Source: Vibrio astriarenae | GTDB lineage: Bacteria > Pseudomonadota > Gammaproteobacteria > Enterobacterales > Vibrionaceae | NCBI RefSeq assembly: GCF_010587385.1 | Contig: NZ_CP047476.1 | Span: forward strand, 1,426,001-1,490,000 | Length of the DNA stretch: 64,000 nucleotides | Direction of reading: 5' to 3' | Shown: one piece after another, positions 55,180 to 64,000 of the stretch | How the letters are laid out: each line of letters starts with the position of its first letter | Numbering within the stretch: position 1 is the first letter of the stretch | Program-made: the position numbers and the translations under genes | The notes under the pieces: model-generated | The model's database searches: none | Told to the model about the DNA's origin: nothing | The model's input: only the letters and a program-made list of their open reading frames with translations

Positions 55180-57100
55180 CAGTGGCGTCGTCAAATTGGT
55201 CTGCATAACCTTTTGGTGGCGGTGTCCAACCGCGCTCGGTGTGAGAGTGTTTGTCGCTCAAATATCTCGACATTTCATTTACCAAGTGCTCTTCAGCTTG
55301 AATAAACAGATCGCGATAGTTGTTGTCATAGCGCTCACCTTCAGAGCCGCCTTGCCACGCTTGATAAAGAGTCTCGAACTTTTTGTCCTCGACACGCTGG
55401 TAGGTGGCTTTTCTGCGTTCCACACCAAAAGGATGAAAGCCTACTACATGGAGTGCCTTGCCCCCAACTTCAAGGGCAGAGTGATAAGTTTCTGATTCGA
55501 CGATGTGTGCGCCTGCCTGTTTCAGCTCATAACCATGCCCACGGTCGAACGCGCGCGCAATTATGGTGACGTTCGGGTAGGTATGTTTAACATACTCCAC
55601 GAGCTCTAGTGCTCTTTCACGATCATCAATGGCGACAACCAGAGCCTTGGCATGCTCAATTCCAGCTGTGTGCAGAAGGTCTGGGCGGGTGGCATCACCA
55701 TAGAAGGTCTTAGTGCCAATATCACGCATGTTCTGCACTTGACCAGCTTCATGGTCGAGGACCACTGTATTGACGCCGTTGGAGATCAACAGTCGATTCA
55801 CGATCTGACCAAATCGACCAATACCAGCAATGATCACCGTGCCCTGCTCATCAATCGTATCGGCTTCTTGTTCATTCGACTCTTCCTCAAACCGAGGAAG
55901 AATGACTTTATCGAACAGGATAAATAGCCCCGGAGTGAGGAACATCGATATCGCGACAACGAGAGACAGTGTTTGCGCCAACTCGAATGGGATCACGTGA
56001 TTTTGGAGCGAGAAACTCAGTAATACGAATCCAAACTCACCCGCTTGCGCGAGGCTCAATGTAAACAGCCAACGGTTGCTGTCTTTGATACGGAAAATCA
56101 AAGCCAATGCAAACAACACTGCTGCTTTTAGAATCATCACGCCAAGGGTGAGTGACATGATGGTAGTAAACTCACCAAACAGGATAGAGAAGTCGATCCC
56201 TGCGCCTACCGTGATGAAGAACAAGCCGAGTAACAACCCTTTAAACGGCTCAATATTGGACTCGAGTTCATGGCGAAACTCACTGTTCGCTAATACCACG
56301 CCTGCAAGGAAGGTACCCAGGGCGGGTGAGAGGCCGACGAGGCTCATTAAAGCTGCGATACCGATGACGAGCATGAGAGCCGTCGCGGTGAAGATTTCGC
56401 GCAGTCCCGAGTCAGCAACAAAGCGAAACAGTGGACGACTCAGGAAGTGTCCACCGACGACGACCCCAACGATAGAGCCTATAATAACCAGACCGTATGC
56501 CCAGCCGGGCAAATCAGCCACCAGTGATAGCTCATCGTGATGTTCCGCCGCATGGGTGGCAGCCGATTGAGCTGCCTCAATGAGTTCTGGTAGTGCAAGC
56601 AAAGGAATGAACGCCAGCATCGGTATCACAGCGATATCTTGGAACAGCAGAACAGAAAAGGCGTTTTTACCGCCTTCGGTTTTGGTGAGCCCCTTTTCAT
56701 TAAAGGTCTGCAACACGATAGCGGTCGATGACAAGGCGAAAATCAGACCTATGGTGAGGGCGATTGTCCAGGGTTGACCCAACGCCATGGCGATACCCGT
56801 GACGATAGCTGCTGTACCACCGACCTGTAATCCGCCTAAGCCGATGAGGCGATTACGCATCGCCCAAAGCATTTTTGGCTCTAGCTCAAGACCGACCAGA
56901 AACAGCATCATCACGACGCCAAACTCGGCAAAGTGTTGAATGGTCGTGGTTTCTTCACCGACTAGGCCAATGACAGGACCGATGACGACACCCGCAATGA
57001 GATAGCCCAGTACCGAACCCAAACCTAGGCGTTTAGCAATCGGTACCGCGATAACAGCGGCGATCAGGTAGATGAAAGCCTGTAAGAATAATCCGGTCAT
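55166..57100 (-). CDS. CPA2-family monovalent cation/proton antiporter, KefB/KefC type
   Basis: A 644-residue inner-membrane protein. About twelve helices (1-385) with GSVLGYLIAGVVIGP and FLVGLELEPKMLW, then a cytoplasmic TrkA-N domain (VIIAGIGRFGQIVNRLL, with the NAD-type GxGxxG, about 400-515) and a charged tail. Members release potassium in response to glutathione adducts. The upstream gene overlaps by 4 bases (ATGA) and encodes a KefG-like partner, which supports a gated Kef system. Confidence 0.93.
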   Translation of the reverse strand: MTGLFLQAFIYLIAAVIAVPIAKRLGLGSVLGYLIAGVVIGPVIGLVGEETTTIQHFAEFGVVMMLFLVGLELEPKMLWAMRNRLIGLGGLQVGGTAAIVTGIAMALGQPWTIALTIGLIFALSSTAIVLQTFNEKGLTKTEGGKNAFSVLLFQDIAVIPMLAFIPLLALPELIEAAQSAATHAAEHHDELSLVADLPGWAYGLVIIGSIVGVVVGGHFLSRPLFRFVADSGLREIFTATALMLVIGIAALMSLVGLSPALGTFLAGVVLANSEFRHELESNIEPFKGLLLGLFFITVGAGIDFSILFGEFTTIMSLTLGVMILKAAVLFALALIFRIKDSNRWLFTLSLAQAGEFGFVLLSFSLQNHVIPFELAQTLSLVVAISMFLTPGLFILFDKVILPRFEEESNEQEADTIDEQGTVIIAGIGRFGQIVNRLLISNGVNTVVLDHEAGQVQNMRDIGTKTFYGDATRPDLLHTAGIEHAKALVVAIDDRERALELVEYVKHTYPNVTIIARAFDRGHGYELKQAGAHIVESETYHSALEVGGKALHVVGFHPFGVERRKATYQRVEDKKFETLYQAWQGGSEGERYDNNYRDLFIQAEEHLVNEMSRYLSDKHSHTERGWTPPPKGYADQFDDATDDQK

Positions 57101-57717
57101 ACTGGTTTCTCCTCGCTAAGCTGCATCACTAAGGCGTTAAGTGTTTCTAGTTGCTCGACATCTTCTAGTTGGATTTTGTCGTCTAATAGTAGTTCGAGAA
57201 GTTGTTCGTAGAGCGCTGTATGTTTCTCGACTCGCTTTTCTTCCAACGCCGTTCTGGAACCGAACAAGGCAAAGGGCGGTAGGTAGCGCATATGTGTTAA
57301 ACGTGCCATTTGCTCGATAGGCTGAAGTAGTTCTCTGATCGTGAAGTGGTTGTAACCATCAGCGTGGTAAGCCTCTTTTTTACCGCCGGCAGTGAGCGCA
57401 CACAGTAAAATTTTGTCCTTTAATGCCGTGCCATCTTTTCCGTAAGCAAAGCCATACTCTAGTACCAGATCTTGCCACTCTTTCAAAATAGCGGGTGTGG
57501 AGTACCAATAGAGAGGGAAGTGGAAGATGATCATATCGTGATCCAGCAGCCGTTGCTGCTCAAGATCAATATTGATGTTGAACTTTGGATACTCGGCATA
57601 AAGATCCACGGTGGTGACACCAGGCATTTTGTGAGCTACTTCAAACAGTGGGCGATTAGCTTCAGAGCGGTGCTGAGCAGGGTGGGCATACAGCACCAAT
57701 AGACGATTCTTATCCAT
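57097..57717 (-). CDS. kefG: KefF/KefG-like NAD(P)H oxidoreductase, ancillary to the Kef antiporter
   Basis: A 206-residue flavodoxin-fold protein (LLVLYAHPAQHRSEANRPL, HFPLYWYSTPAILKEWQDLV, LCALTAGGKKEAYH) of the family whose members KefF and KefG are needed for full activity of KefC and KefB. The ATG at 57717 has AAGG 7 bases upstream. It is translationally coupled to the antiporter gene by a 4-base overlap. KefG is preferred to KefF by context; the two are hard to tell apart by eye. Confidence 0.82.
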   Translation of the reverse strand: MDKNRLLVLYAHPAQHRSEANRPLFEVAHKMPGVTTVDLYAEYPKFNINIDLEQQRLLDHDMIIFHFPLYWYSTPAILKEWQDLVLEYGFAYGKDGTALKDKILLCALTAGGKKEAYHADGYNHFTIRELLQPIEQMARLTHMRYLPPFALFGSRTALEEKRVEKHTALYEQLLELLLDDKIQLEDVEQLETLNALVMQLSEEKPV

Positions 57718-58001
57718 GACAACCTTGTAAGTCTGACGACACAAATTTTAGTTTGAACCAAGGGGCTTCATTGTTAGGACCTTGGATTTGTGTAATAACT
57801 ATAGTTGTCGATGGTGAATGTAAGCAAATGTTTCTATTTGAATTTTAAATTGATCGTGTTGATGTGGTTTGAGGTAAGAAAGAGAGAAAGGGAAGTGGAG
57901 GGCAAAAGAGCCGCAAAACCTGCTTGGATTCACACCTTTGCTTCTGATTTAGACCATACTTAAATAAGGTTCACAACCGAGTCTGACTCGGAGGTAGCAC
58001 G

Positions 58002-58253
58002 ATGAAAAATGAACTGGATTCAACCAAAATTCTTCATGCGTATGAGCGAATCATGGCGAATGGTACGCCAACGGAAGATGGAATGATTTACGAGGGTGTG
58101 GAAGCCATATCTGATTACGATGGATACAACATCTACTTAAGAGGGAACGGCGTGGAGCTCAGTATTGGATTTCACAATACTTACCACATGTCGTATGACC
58201 AGGCTCACCTCAAAGAGAGCTTCTTGAAGAAAGTCGCACTGCTTTCTAAATAG
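58002..58253 (+). CDS. DUF3081-family small protein
   Basis: An 83-residue soluble protein (MKNELDSTKILHAYERI, YEGVEAISDYDGYNIYLRGN, LSIGFHNTYHMSYD). I recognise the pattern as DUF3081, a small gammaproteobacterial family of unknown function. GGAGG stands 8 bases before the ATG, which is strong. The gene is convergent with maoP. Confidence 0.78.
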   Translation: MKNELDSTKILHAYERIMANGTPTEDGMIYEGVEAISDYDGYNIYLRGNGVELSIGFHNTYHMSYDQAHLKESFLKKVALLSK

Positions 58254-58303
58254 CTTGTTTTCTGAGTAGCATGGTTTTCTAAGTAGGTTAGTGCTGGAAA
58301 CTA

Positions 58304-58329
58304 GCTCCGTCATCATGGTATGACGGAGC
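58304..58329. terminator. Terminator between DUF3081 and maoP genes
   Basis: GCTCCGTCAT and ATGACGGAGC form a perfect 10-bp stem around six bases. Confidence 0.65.
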
Positions 58330-58346
58330 CGCAAAGCTGTAGGTAG

Positions 58347-58703
58347 TTATTCGTCTTCTAACACCGCGTCAAACTCATCGCTCGTATCAACCACACTGCC
58401 ACGTCGTGAGCCGTTTAGAGTATGGAATCGTTTGCGACCGCGAGCCAATTGAGTGTACTTAAGCCAAGTACGCTCCAACTTCGATTTTGCTTTCAGTGGA
58501 TTTGCTAGCACCTTCATGAAGTGTTTCTCTTCGCTATTGTCGGGTGTCAGCTCACCTAATTCTAGAGCAAGCATAGTGTCGCCAAATTGAATCAACAGTT
58601 CTTCTTCAGCTAGCGTAAAATCGCCAGATTTTGCAAAGCCGCGTGGGAACTTGATGTTGTCATAAAAACGTTTTCTGCCGTAGCGAAAGTGTGTTTCAGA
58701 CAT
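58347..58703 (-). CDS. maoP: MaoP/YifE-like protein (DUF413)
   Basis: A 118-residue protein of the DUF413 family. The pattern KRFYDNIKFPRGFAKSGDFT, LGELTPDNSEEKHFM and WLKYTQLARGRKRFHTL matches E. coli YifE, renamed MaoP, which with the DNA site maoS confines the Ori macrodomain. The ATG at 58703 has GAGG upstream. It is divergent from hdfR exactly as in E. coli, which strengthens both calls. Whether it organises this chromosome is not known. Confidence 0.87.
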   Translation of the reverse strand: MSETHFRYGRKRFYDNIKFPRGFAKSGDFTLAEEELLIQFGDTMLALELGELTPDNSEEKHFMKVLANPLKAKSKLERTWLKYTQLARGRKRFHTLNGSRRGSVVDTSDEFDAVLEDE

Positions 58704-58950
58704 GATGACCTCGATGTAGGGTTCAGGGTTAGGAGTTAGACTCAACAAACTGCGGCACCCGACTTCTTGTTATTTGTGCCGTGGTGCCTCGCAAACATAT
58801 TCGTAAAGCGTGGAAAAGAGAACTAAATTGTTTTTGTCGTGACGATTAGCAATAATCCGATGTTTAGCGTCATTTTTTCTCTCTTGTTCCCTCTGCTCTG
58901 GGTATATAATCTGTTGGAATAAGATGTCATTTGTATTGCAGGATTCATAA

Positions 58951-59841
58951 ATGGATGTAAAAGTCTTTCGTACCTTTCTTGAAGTGGCTCGCACCAAGCA
59001 TTTTGGTAAAGCATCAGAGAATCTCTATATCACGCAAGCTGCCGTTAGCGCGCGTATCAAACAGCTTGAGAGCTATTTTGATACACAGCTGTTCACTCGA
59101 GATCGCAACAACATCAAGCTGACTTCGGCAGGCGAAAGGCTAGTGAGTTATGCTGAGGTGATGGTTTCTACGCTACAACAGGCCAAGCTGGAGCTATCGT
59201 TGGAAAGTGGTCAAGCCTTGCAATTGACAATGGGTGGTACTCCCAACATATGGGATGCCTACCTGCAAAACTGTTTAAGTGTGGTGACAGAATCCTTTTC
59301 TGGGTATGGCTTCATGGCTGAAGTGCTCAACCGCGAAGCGTTAAACCGACATTTGCTGGAGCGCACGCTAGATATGGCGTTTGCCTTTGATCAAATTAAG
59401 GCGGACGAGCTTGAGTGCATAAAAGTGGCAGACTTAGTTTTGGTCTTGGTTTCGACCTCGCCACAGAGCGTTGAAACGGTGTTTAACAATGGTTACGTTT
59501 ATGTCGATTGGGGTACGAAATTTGGCTCTGAGCATGTTGAGCGTCACGGCAAAGCCGCCCCGCCGCTACTAAGAACCTCAACTGCGCGTATTGCACTTGA
59601 CTTCATTTTGGATAAGCAAGGAAGTGCTTACCTGCCGTACTCACTGGTAAAACCCTTCCTAGAAACTGGTCAACTTCACCGAGTCGATAATAGTGAAGAC
59701 TGGTATCGCCCGATTTATTTGAGCTACCGTAAGGGCAGCTCCTCGGTTGAAGCGATCAATCAAGTGTGTGAGTTGGTGAGGGATATTGATCCGCTGACGG
59801 CTTATACATTACAGCAAGCAGGGCGGGTTGAGCCGGAGTAG
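58951..59841 (+). CDS. hdfR: HdfR, LysR-family regulator
   Basis: A 296-residue LysR protein with an N-terminal helix-turn-helix (VFRTFLEVARTKHFGKASENLYITQAAVSARIKQLE) and an effector domain. The N-terminus resembles E. coli HdfR ([25 protein letters not shown]), a repressor of flhDC there, and the divergent neighbour is maoP as in E. coli. Vibrios have no flhDC, so its targets here must differ. AGGA precedes the ATG. Confidence 0.88.
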   Translation: MDVKVFRTFLEVARTKHFGKASENLYITQAAVSARIKQLESYFDTQLFTRDRNNIKLTSAGERLVSYAEVMVSTLQQAKLELSLESGQALQLTMGGTPNIWDAYLQNCLSVVTESFSGYGFMAEVLNREALNRHLLERTLDMAFAFDQIKADELECIKVADLVLVLVSTSPQSVETVFNNGYVYVDWGTKFGSEHVERHGKAAPPLLRTSTARIALDFILDKQGSAYLPYSLVKPFLETGQLHRVDNSEDWYRPIYLSYRKGSSSVEAINQVCELVRDIDPLTAYTLQQAGRVEPE

Positions 59842-59852
59842 GGAAGGAAAGA

Positions 59853-59905
59853 AGAATACAGAGTACAGAAAGAGCGGAATTCGAACGCCTCTGTATTCTG
59901 TACTC
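59853..59905. repeat. Nested inverted repeat between hdfR and nhaD
   Basis: AGAATACAGAG (59853) pairs with CTCTGTATTCT (59889), and GAGTACAGAA (59861) can instead pair with TTCTGTACTC (59896). It may act as a terminator or be a copy of a dispersed intergenic repeat. Confidence 0.55.
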
Positions 59906-59917
59906 CAATCTTTTTGC

Positions 59918-61351
59918 CTAGAATAACCCCGCATTCAACCACAAATGAATCAAAATACTCGCCACATACCCAAGCCCTATCACTGGCGCCCATTTCAAGT
60001 GACCAAAGAACGTATATTGACCATGGGCTGCTCCCATTAGTGCGACACCTGCCGCCGAGCCTATGGATAGCAAGCTACCACCTACACCCGCAGTGAGCGT
60101 AACAAGCAGCCAGTTACCCATTGATAACGCAGGGTCCATGGTTAACACGGCGAACATCACTGGAATGTTATCCACGATGGCTGACAAGATCCCCACCATC
60201 ACGTTAGCCCAGATCGGATCCCACTGGGTGTACATGATCTCTGACGCTAAGCCCAGATAGCCAAGCAGACTCAAACCGCCGACACACATCACGACGCCAT
60301 AGAAGAACAGGAGTGTGTCCCACTCGGCATGCGAGACACGTCTAAATACATCAAAGGGAACAACGCTACCTAAACGTTTTAGTGCATAGTCATCACGGTT
60401 AGCTATCGCAAGCGCGGCTTTTTTGGTAAGTGACGCACGCAGAGTTTTGCGTAGATAGAAGCCGAAGAACTGTAGGTAAGCCAGACCCATCATCATGCCT
60501 ACGACAGGCGGGAAGTGAAGCACAGCATGGAAAGCAACCGCGGTCGCGATGGTTAAGATAAACAGACCCACAATGCGTCTTGCGCCACGCTTCAATTCAA
60601 TATGCTGGTGGACAGTGTTCGGTTGGGTGTTAGGAATGAAAAACGACATGATGACCGCAGGCACGACGTAATTCACTACAGAAGGAATAAACAGGGGTAT
60701 GAATTCGGTGAAGGCAACATGCCCAGCCTGCCATACCATGAGGGTAGTGATATCACCAAACGGGCTAAATGCCCCCCCAGCATTGGCCGCAACAACAATA
60801 TTGATGCAGGCTATGTTTACAAAGCGTTTGTTGTCCCCTGCGACTTTCATCACGACTGCACACATCAAGAGTGCGGTTGTGAGGTTGTCTGCGATAGGAG
60901 AGATAAAGAAGGCAAGAACACCTGTCAGCCAAAACAGGGTTTTGAAGTTGAACCCTTTACCCACCATCCAAGCTTGCAAAGCATCGAACAGGTTTCTCTC
61001 TTCCATCGCGTTAATATAAGTCATAGCAACAAGCAGAAAGAGCATCAGCTCTGCATACTCTAAAAGATTGTGCTCCAATGCCGCATGCGCTTGTTCAGCT
61101 ATGCCATGTTGGGTGTAGACGTAACCAAGAATTGCCCATATTAAACCCGCAGCAAGCAAGACTGGCTTGGATTTTCTTAACTGCAATACCTCCTCAAGCA
61201 TGACCAGTGTGTAGGCCAGACCAAAGATAATGAGGCAGAGATAGCCCACAGTAGAGTGAGTTAAGTCTAATGGGGTGCTTGACGTTGCTGCCCACGCAGG
61301 CGCAGACATCAAACCGAGTAGAGATAGCAAAGTAAGTGCAGCTGCCTTCAT
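59918..61351 (-). CDS. nhaD: NhaD-type sodium/proton antiporter
   Basis: A 477-residue inner-membrane antiporter, the same length as characterised Vibrio NhaD proteins. It starts with a hydrophobic leader-like segment (MKAAALTLLSLLGLMSAPAWA) followed by about twelve helices; ISPIADNLTTALLMCAVV and NAGGAFSPFGDITTLMVWQ are family motifs likely to line the ion path. GGAGGAATCA precedes the ATG at 61351. It exports sodium in exchange for protons at alkaline pH, suiting a marine organism. Single-gene unit. Confidence 0.95.
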   Translation of the reverse strand: MKAAALTLLSLLGLMSAPAWAATSSTPLDLTHSTVGYLCLIIFGLAYTLVMLEEVLQLRKSKPVLLAAGLIWAILGYVYTQHGIAEQAHAALEHNLLEYAELMLFLLVAMTYINAMEERNLFDALQAWMVGKGFNFKTLFWLTGVLAFFISPIADNLTTALLMCAVVMKVAGDNKRFVNIACINIVVAANAGGAFSPFGDITTLMVWQAGHVAFTEFIPLFIPSVVNYVVPAVIMSFFIPNTQPNTVHQHIELKRGARRIVGLFILTIATAVAFHAVLHFPPVVGMMMGLAYLQFFGFYLRKTLRASLTKKAALAIANRDDYALKRLGSVVPFDVFRRVSHAEWDTLLFFYGVVMCVGGLSLLGYLGLASEIMYTQWDPIWANVMVGILSAIVDNIPVMFAVLTMDPALSMGNWLLVTLTAGVGGSLLSIGSAAGVALMGAAHGQYTFFGHLKWAPVIGLGYVASILIHLWLNAGLF

Positions 61352-61695
61352 TGATTCCTCCATGGCGAGACAGGGACAACCTCTCTAGTCTAATCATTTT
61401 GCGGTTGCTCAAGTGTGACGAATGAGTCAAAAAGATGTTTCTAAACTGCAATGTTAGATTGAGGGTGGCAATTTAAATCAATCACTTTATATAACATTAA
61501 ATATGCTTATATTTATATTTGCCCTGGGTATTAAATTTGATTTAAATATTCATGTCGGTAATGGTTTTTGCTGTAATTTGATACTTTAGTTCAATTAGAA
61601 TTAATTTTCCTGGAATATATACATAACTAATCCTAAGGTTTTTGTACTTCCTAAGTGAAAAGGAAGTTTATATTCTAATAAATAAAGGGTGTCTC
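61352..61695. other. Divergent promoter region of nhaD and the metalloprotease gene
   Basis: 344 very AT-rich non-coding bases. No operator or small gene recognised. Confidence 0.4.
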
Positions 61696-64000
61696 ATGAA
61701 ATCATTAAACGTCATGTCGCTAAGTACGATCGCGCTTAGTGCGCTTGTTGCTTTACCAGCACAAAGCACCTCTGGTGCAAAAGAAAATACTCATCTGCTC
61801 AATGCAATACTAGGGATTGAAGAACATCACTATAATTTTCAATTAATTAAGCGAAATCTATTTAATTTAACCGAAGGTGGTCTGGCTAAAGAGGATGGGA
61901 GCAGCCTAGATAACATTACCTGGAACCCGAGTCATGATTCAGTCAACTTTGCTGCAACCTATGGCGTCAATTACTCCATATTGCCGGGTAACTACTCTTT
62001 TGGTAACGGTAAAGTAAATAACAGTGTCGGTATCATTGGTGAAAATAATAACCAACGTTACTTATTCCTAGCGACGAGTCCGCAAAATATAGCAAGATTC
62101 GACTTTGAGGTGAATGACGATTTTTGGTCGTTCTACAGTAATGCCTTTGATTGGCTTATTGGTAAAAGCAGACAAGAAATTCTCGCAGACAAAATAAATG
62201 TTGTTATTGCCCATCATGATGAAAGCTATTGGTTTAAAGAAGACAGTAAACTCAAAGAGTGGTTAGTTGAGGAGTTTGGTGAAAGCGTTACTTTTAATGA
62301 GGGGGCATTTAGTTGTGATGGGCAAGCACTGAGTTCATGTATTGATGCTGATACAGACTTGCTGATCCTGTCGAGTCACTATAACAGTGAAGATGATTTA
62401 GACGCGGTTTACGAGCAGGTAGAAAGAGCCGAAGCTTTGGGTATACCACTGTTGTTTACGAATCACTACAGAGATAAAAATGAGCTAAGCATACCTATTT
62501 TTGAACACTATGCTATTCGCTCAGTAAGCAAAAATTATTGGGCAAAAACGGGACTAAATAGCTACGACCCTAGTGCAGATTATGACGTTATCGACACAAG
62601 TATTGCTCCCACTTATCAGCTGCTGACACATCTACGAGACAATAGTTTTAGCTTCGATATTGCAGAATGCCAAGGCTCTTGCAGCAGTGATGCTTATCAG
62701 GTGGAATTCAAGCAAGGAGTTGACGACATCCGCAGCTGGGTAAATCAATTGGATAGTAATAAAGTCAATATCTTTGAGAGTGATCTACCTGCTTACCAAA
62801 GAGAAATCATTCAATTAGCCGATGATTATCGCCAAAGCATCGTCTACCCAATGAGTTATGACACGACCGAAACTTTAGCATTCTTACAGGCTTATTTTGC
62901 TGATCATGTGATTCATAATTATCGAACCAATACACCAGCGCAACCTGATCTGGGCAACTTTAGTCGCAGTGACTTTAGTCATATATTCCCAGACAACAAA
63001 GGTGTCGAACTTGTTAATCATGGTGGTTTTAAGTCTACGGGCGCCTATGCCCTTCCTGGCCAGACGGTTACGGTTACACGCCAAGACAGGTCGAGTGATA
63101 TCGAAGCGAAGATTTTTGTCAATACGCAACGCAGCGGCTCAACCAAAGAGTTTGACCAGAACGGTTACAAGCGTCCAAAATTCTTGCGCTCCACAGCCAT
63201 TGCAATTGAACCTGGTGAAACGATCCAATTTACGACTCCTTATGGTGGTCCAATCCAAGTCGAAATGTCGGGAACCAAAGAGGCTCCGATAGCGTTGCTA
63301 TTTTCTAACGTTGGTGAGCACGCACATTACCCGGGTTGGGGAGATAGTCGTTATTTTGAGGAAGCACTCAGTAAAAATGAGTTCGATTGGGCTGAGATTT
63401 CGACCGATCATTTTGAAGTGCATTCAACAGCAATGAAGATGGGCATCACCATGGCGAATCCGGCATTTGATAATGGCAATGAGCTGATTGATGCCATTGA
63501 AACATATACCCACAATTATCCGCACGTGCTGGCAGGTTTCCAAGGTCCAGGTATTGCTGAGGTCCCAGAAATCATCGACTGGGCGAAGTCAAAAGAATTG
63601 GACGTCCGAACGCAGCATTACGCGAAACACATGAATGCTGACCAAGCCACGTGTGGCTCCGGCTGTTCAGGAAACCCTTATGATGCGTTTTGGTCGTTTG
63701 ATCCTGTTGGTCATGGTGATATTCATGAGTTAGGGCATGGGTTAGAAAAGAGTCGACTGCGCTTTACAGGCTTTACCGGGCACAGCGCGACTAACTTTTA
63801 CTCTTATTACAGCAAGTCTATGTTCCGTGCGAACACGGGAAAATCAACTAGTTGCCAAAATTTAAATAGTGATGATTACTTTGCTTATTTGCAAGAGGCA
63901 TTCAATCAAGATGATCCTTCAGCTTATATGGCGAGTTTAAACTTAGGCAGCAACTGGCGCACAGGACCTGCACTTTATTTGCAGATGATGATGCAAGTTG
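61696..64000 (+). CDS. Secreted IMPa-like metalloprotease, 5' part (runs off the window)
   Basis: The frame is open from the ATG at 61696 (AAGGG upstream) to the window end, 768 codons without a stop. It has a signal peptide (MKSLNVMSLSTIALSALVALPAQS) and a long N-terminal region with NVVIAHHDESYWF. The zinc motif DIHELGHGLEK (HExxH near residue 677) after PGWGDSRYFEEAL and FDPVGHGD resembles the IMPa/M60-like proteases annotated in vibrios as ImpA-family metalloprotease. Pseudomonas IMPa cleaves O-glycosylated host proteins; action on mucin-like substrates here is inference. The protein is unlikely to be complete. Confidence 0.82.
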   Translation, partial: MKSLNVMSLSTIALSALVALPAQSTSGAKENTHLLNAILGIEEHHYNFQLIKRNLFNLTEGGLAKEDGSSLDNITWNPSHDSVNFAATYGVNYSILPGNYSFGNGKVNNSVGIIGENNNQRYLFLATSPQNIARFDFEVNDDFWSFYSNAFDWLIGKSRQEILADKINVVIAHHDESYWFKEDSKLKEWLVEEFGESVTFNEGAFSCDGQALSSCIDADTDLLILSSHYNSEDDLDAVYEQVERAEALGIPLLFTNHYRDKNELSIPIFEHYAIRSVSKNYWAKTGLNSYDPSADYDVIDTSIAPTYQLLTHLRDNSFSFDIAECQGSCSSDAYQVEFKQGVDDIRSWVNQLDSNKVNIFESDLPAYQREIIQLADDYRQSIVYPMSYDTTETLAFLQAYFADHVIHNYRTNTPAQPDLGNFSRSDFSHIFPDNKGVELVNHGGFKSTGAYALPGQTVTVTRQDRSSDIEAKIFVNTQRSGSTKEFDQNGYKRPKFLRSTAIAIEPGETIQFTTPYGGPIQVEMSGTKEAPIALLFSNVGEHAHYPGWGDSRYFEEALSKNEFDWAEISTDHFEVHSTAMKMGITMANPAFDNGNELIDAIETYTHNYPHVLAGFQGPGIAEVPEIIDWAKSKELDVRTQHYAKHMNADQATCGSGCSGNPYDAFWSFDPVGHGDIHELGHGLEKSRLRFTGFTGHSATNFYSYYSKSMFRANTGKSTSCQNLNSDDYFAYLQEAFNQDDPSAYMASLNLGSNWRTGPALYLQMMMQV

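Noticed and set aside
56076..56540. 154-codon frame on the plus strand inside the Kef-like gene
   Set aside because: Antisense shadow; low-complexity composition and no ribosome site.
60168..60176. TTATCCACG as a second DnaA box
   Set aside because: One mismatch and inside nhaD coding sequence; expected by chance.
1..64000. Mobile elements, CRISPR arrays, tRNA or rRNA genes
   Set aside because: No transposase or integrase, no regularly spaced direct repeats other than the iterons, and no cloverleaf or rRNA-like sequence was seen on reading.

Overview
The window reads as the replication-origin region of the second chromosome of a Vibrio species. A 656-residue RctB initiator (25146-27116, minus) faces a ParA2/ParB2 pair (28454-30646, plus) across a 1.3 kb non-coding region. 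That region holds six phased ATGATCA iterons, a perfect DnaA box, an AT-rich stretch with TGAT repeats, one 29-mer and two 39-mer RctB-type sites, and scattered inverted iterons. Eight perfect TTTACANTGTAAA palindromes, which match the known chromosome-II parS2 consensus, lie between genes from 6.5 to 40.8 kb. No tRNA, rRNA, CRISPR array, insertion sequence or phage gene was seen, and the gene order looks like stable, vertically inherited DNA.

Left arm (1-25 kb): the 3' end of a PTS EIIC gene, a multidomain secreted chitinase (chiA), a DUF2057 periplasmic protein, an alpha/beta hydrolase, an AEC-family carrier and a YieH-like HAD phosphatase. Then comes a glycogen/maltodextrin block: glgB, malQ, malP, and the divergent activator malT. 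After malT come an ene-reductase (nemA), a beta-hydroxyacid dehydrogenase, a YebC/YeeN protein, a small DUF3283 protein, a hybrid sensor kinase divergent from a periplasmic solute-binding protein, and two small proteins next to rctB.

Centre (25-41 kb): rctB, the origin, parA2, parB2 and tmcA; a cluster of three parS2 sites; a DUF342/FapA protein; an unlisted 29-codon reading frame with a very strong ribosome-binding site; an M48 metalloprotease lipoprotein; an exporter-type ABC protein; a CtlX-like guanidino hydrolase; a 60-residue secreted protein; and a NifW-like protein.

Right arm (41-64 kb): a GltS-type symporter with a LysR regulator and a diguanylate cyclase. A second maltodextrin block follows: glgX divergent from lamB-malM-amylase, with malZ convergent. 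Next come a KefB/KefG/MATE gene string with overlapping ends, a DUF3081 protein, the divergent pair maoP/hdfR, the NhaD antiporter, and the start of a large secreted IMPa-like metalloprotease that runs off the window.

The two maltodextrin blocks sit on opposite sides of the origin and both carry MalT-box-like sequences (GGGGTGGAGG and relatives). They probably form one regulon driven by malT: lamB takes up maltodextrins, the amylase lipoprotein shortens them, malQ/malP/malZ degrade them, and glgB/glgX link them to glycogen. Start codons were moved from the longest open frame where a Shine-Dalgarno sequence or signal peptide clearly favoured an internal start; uncertain cases are marked.
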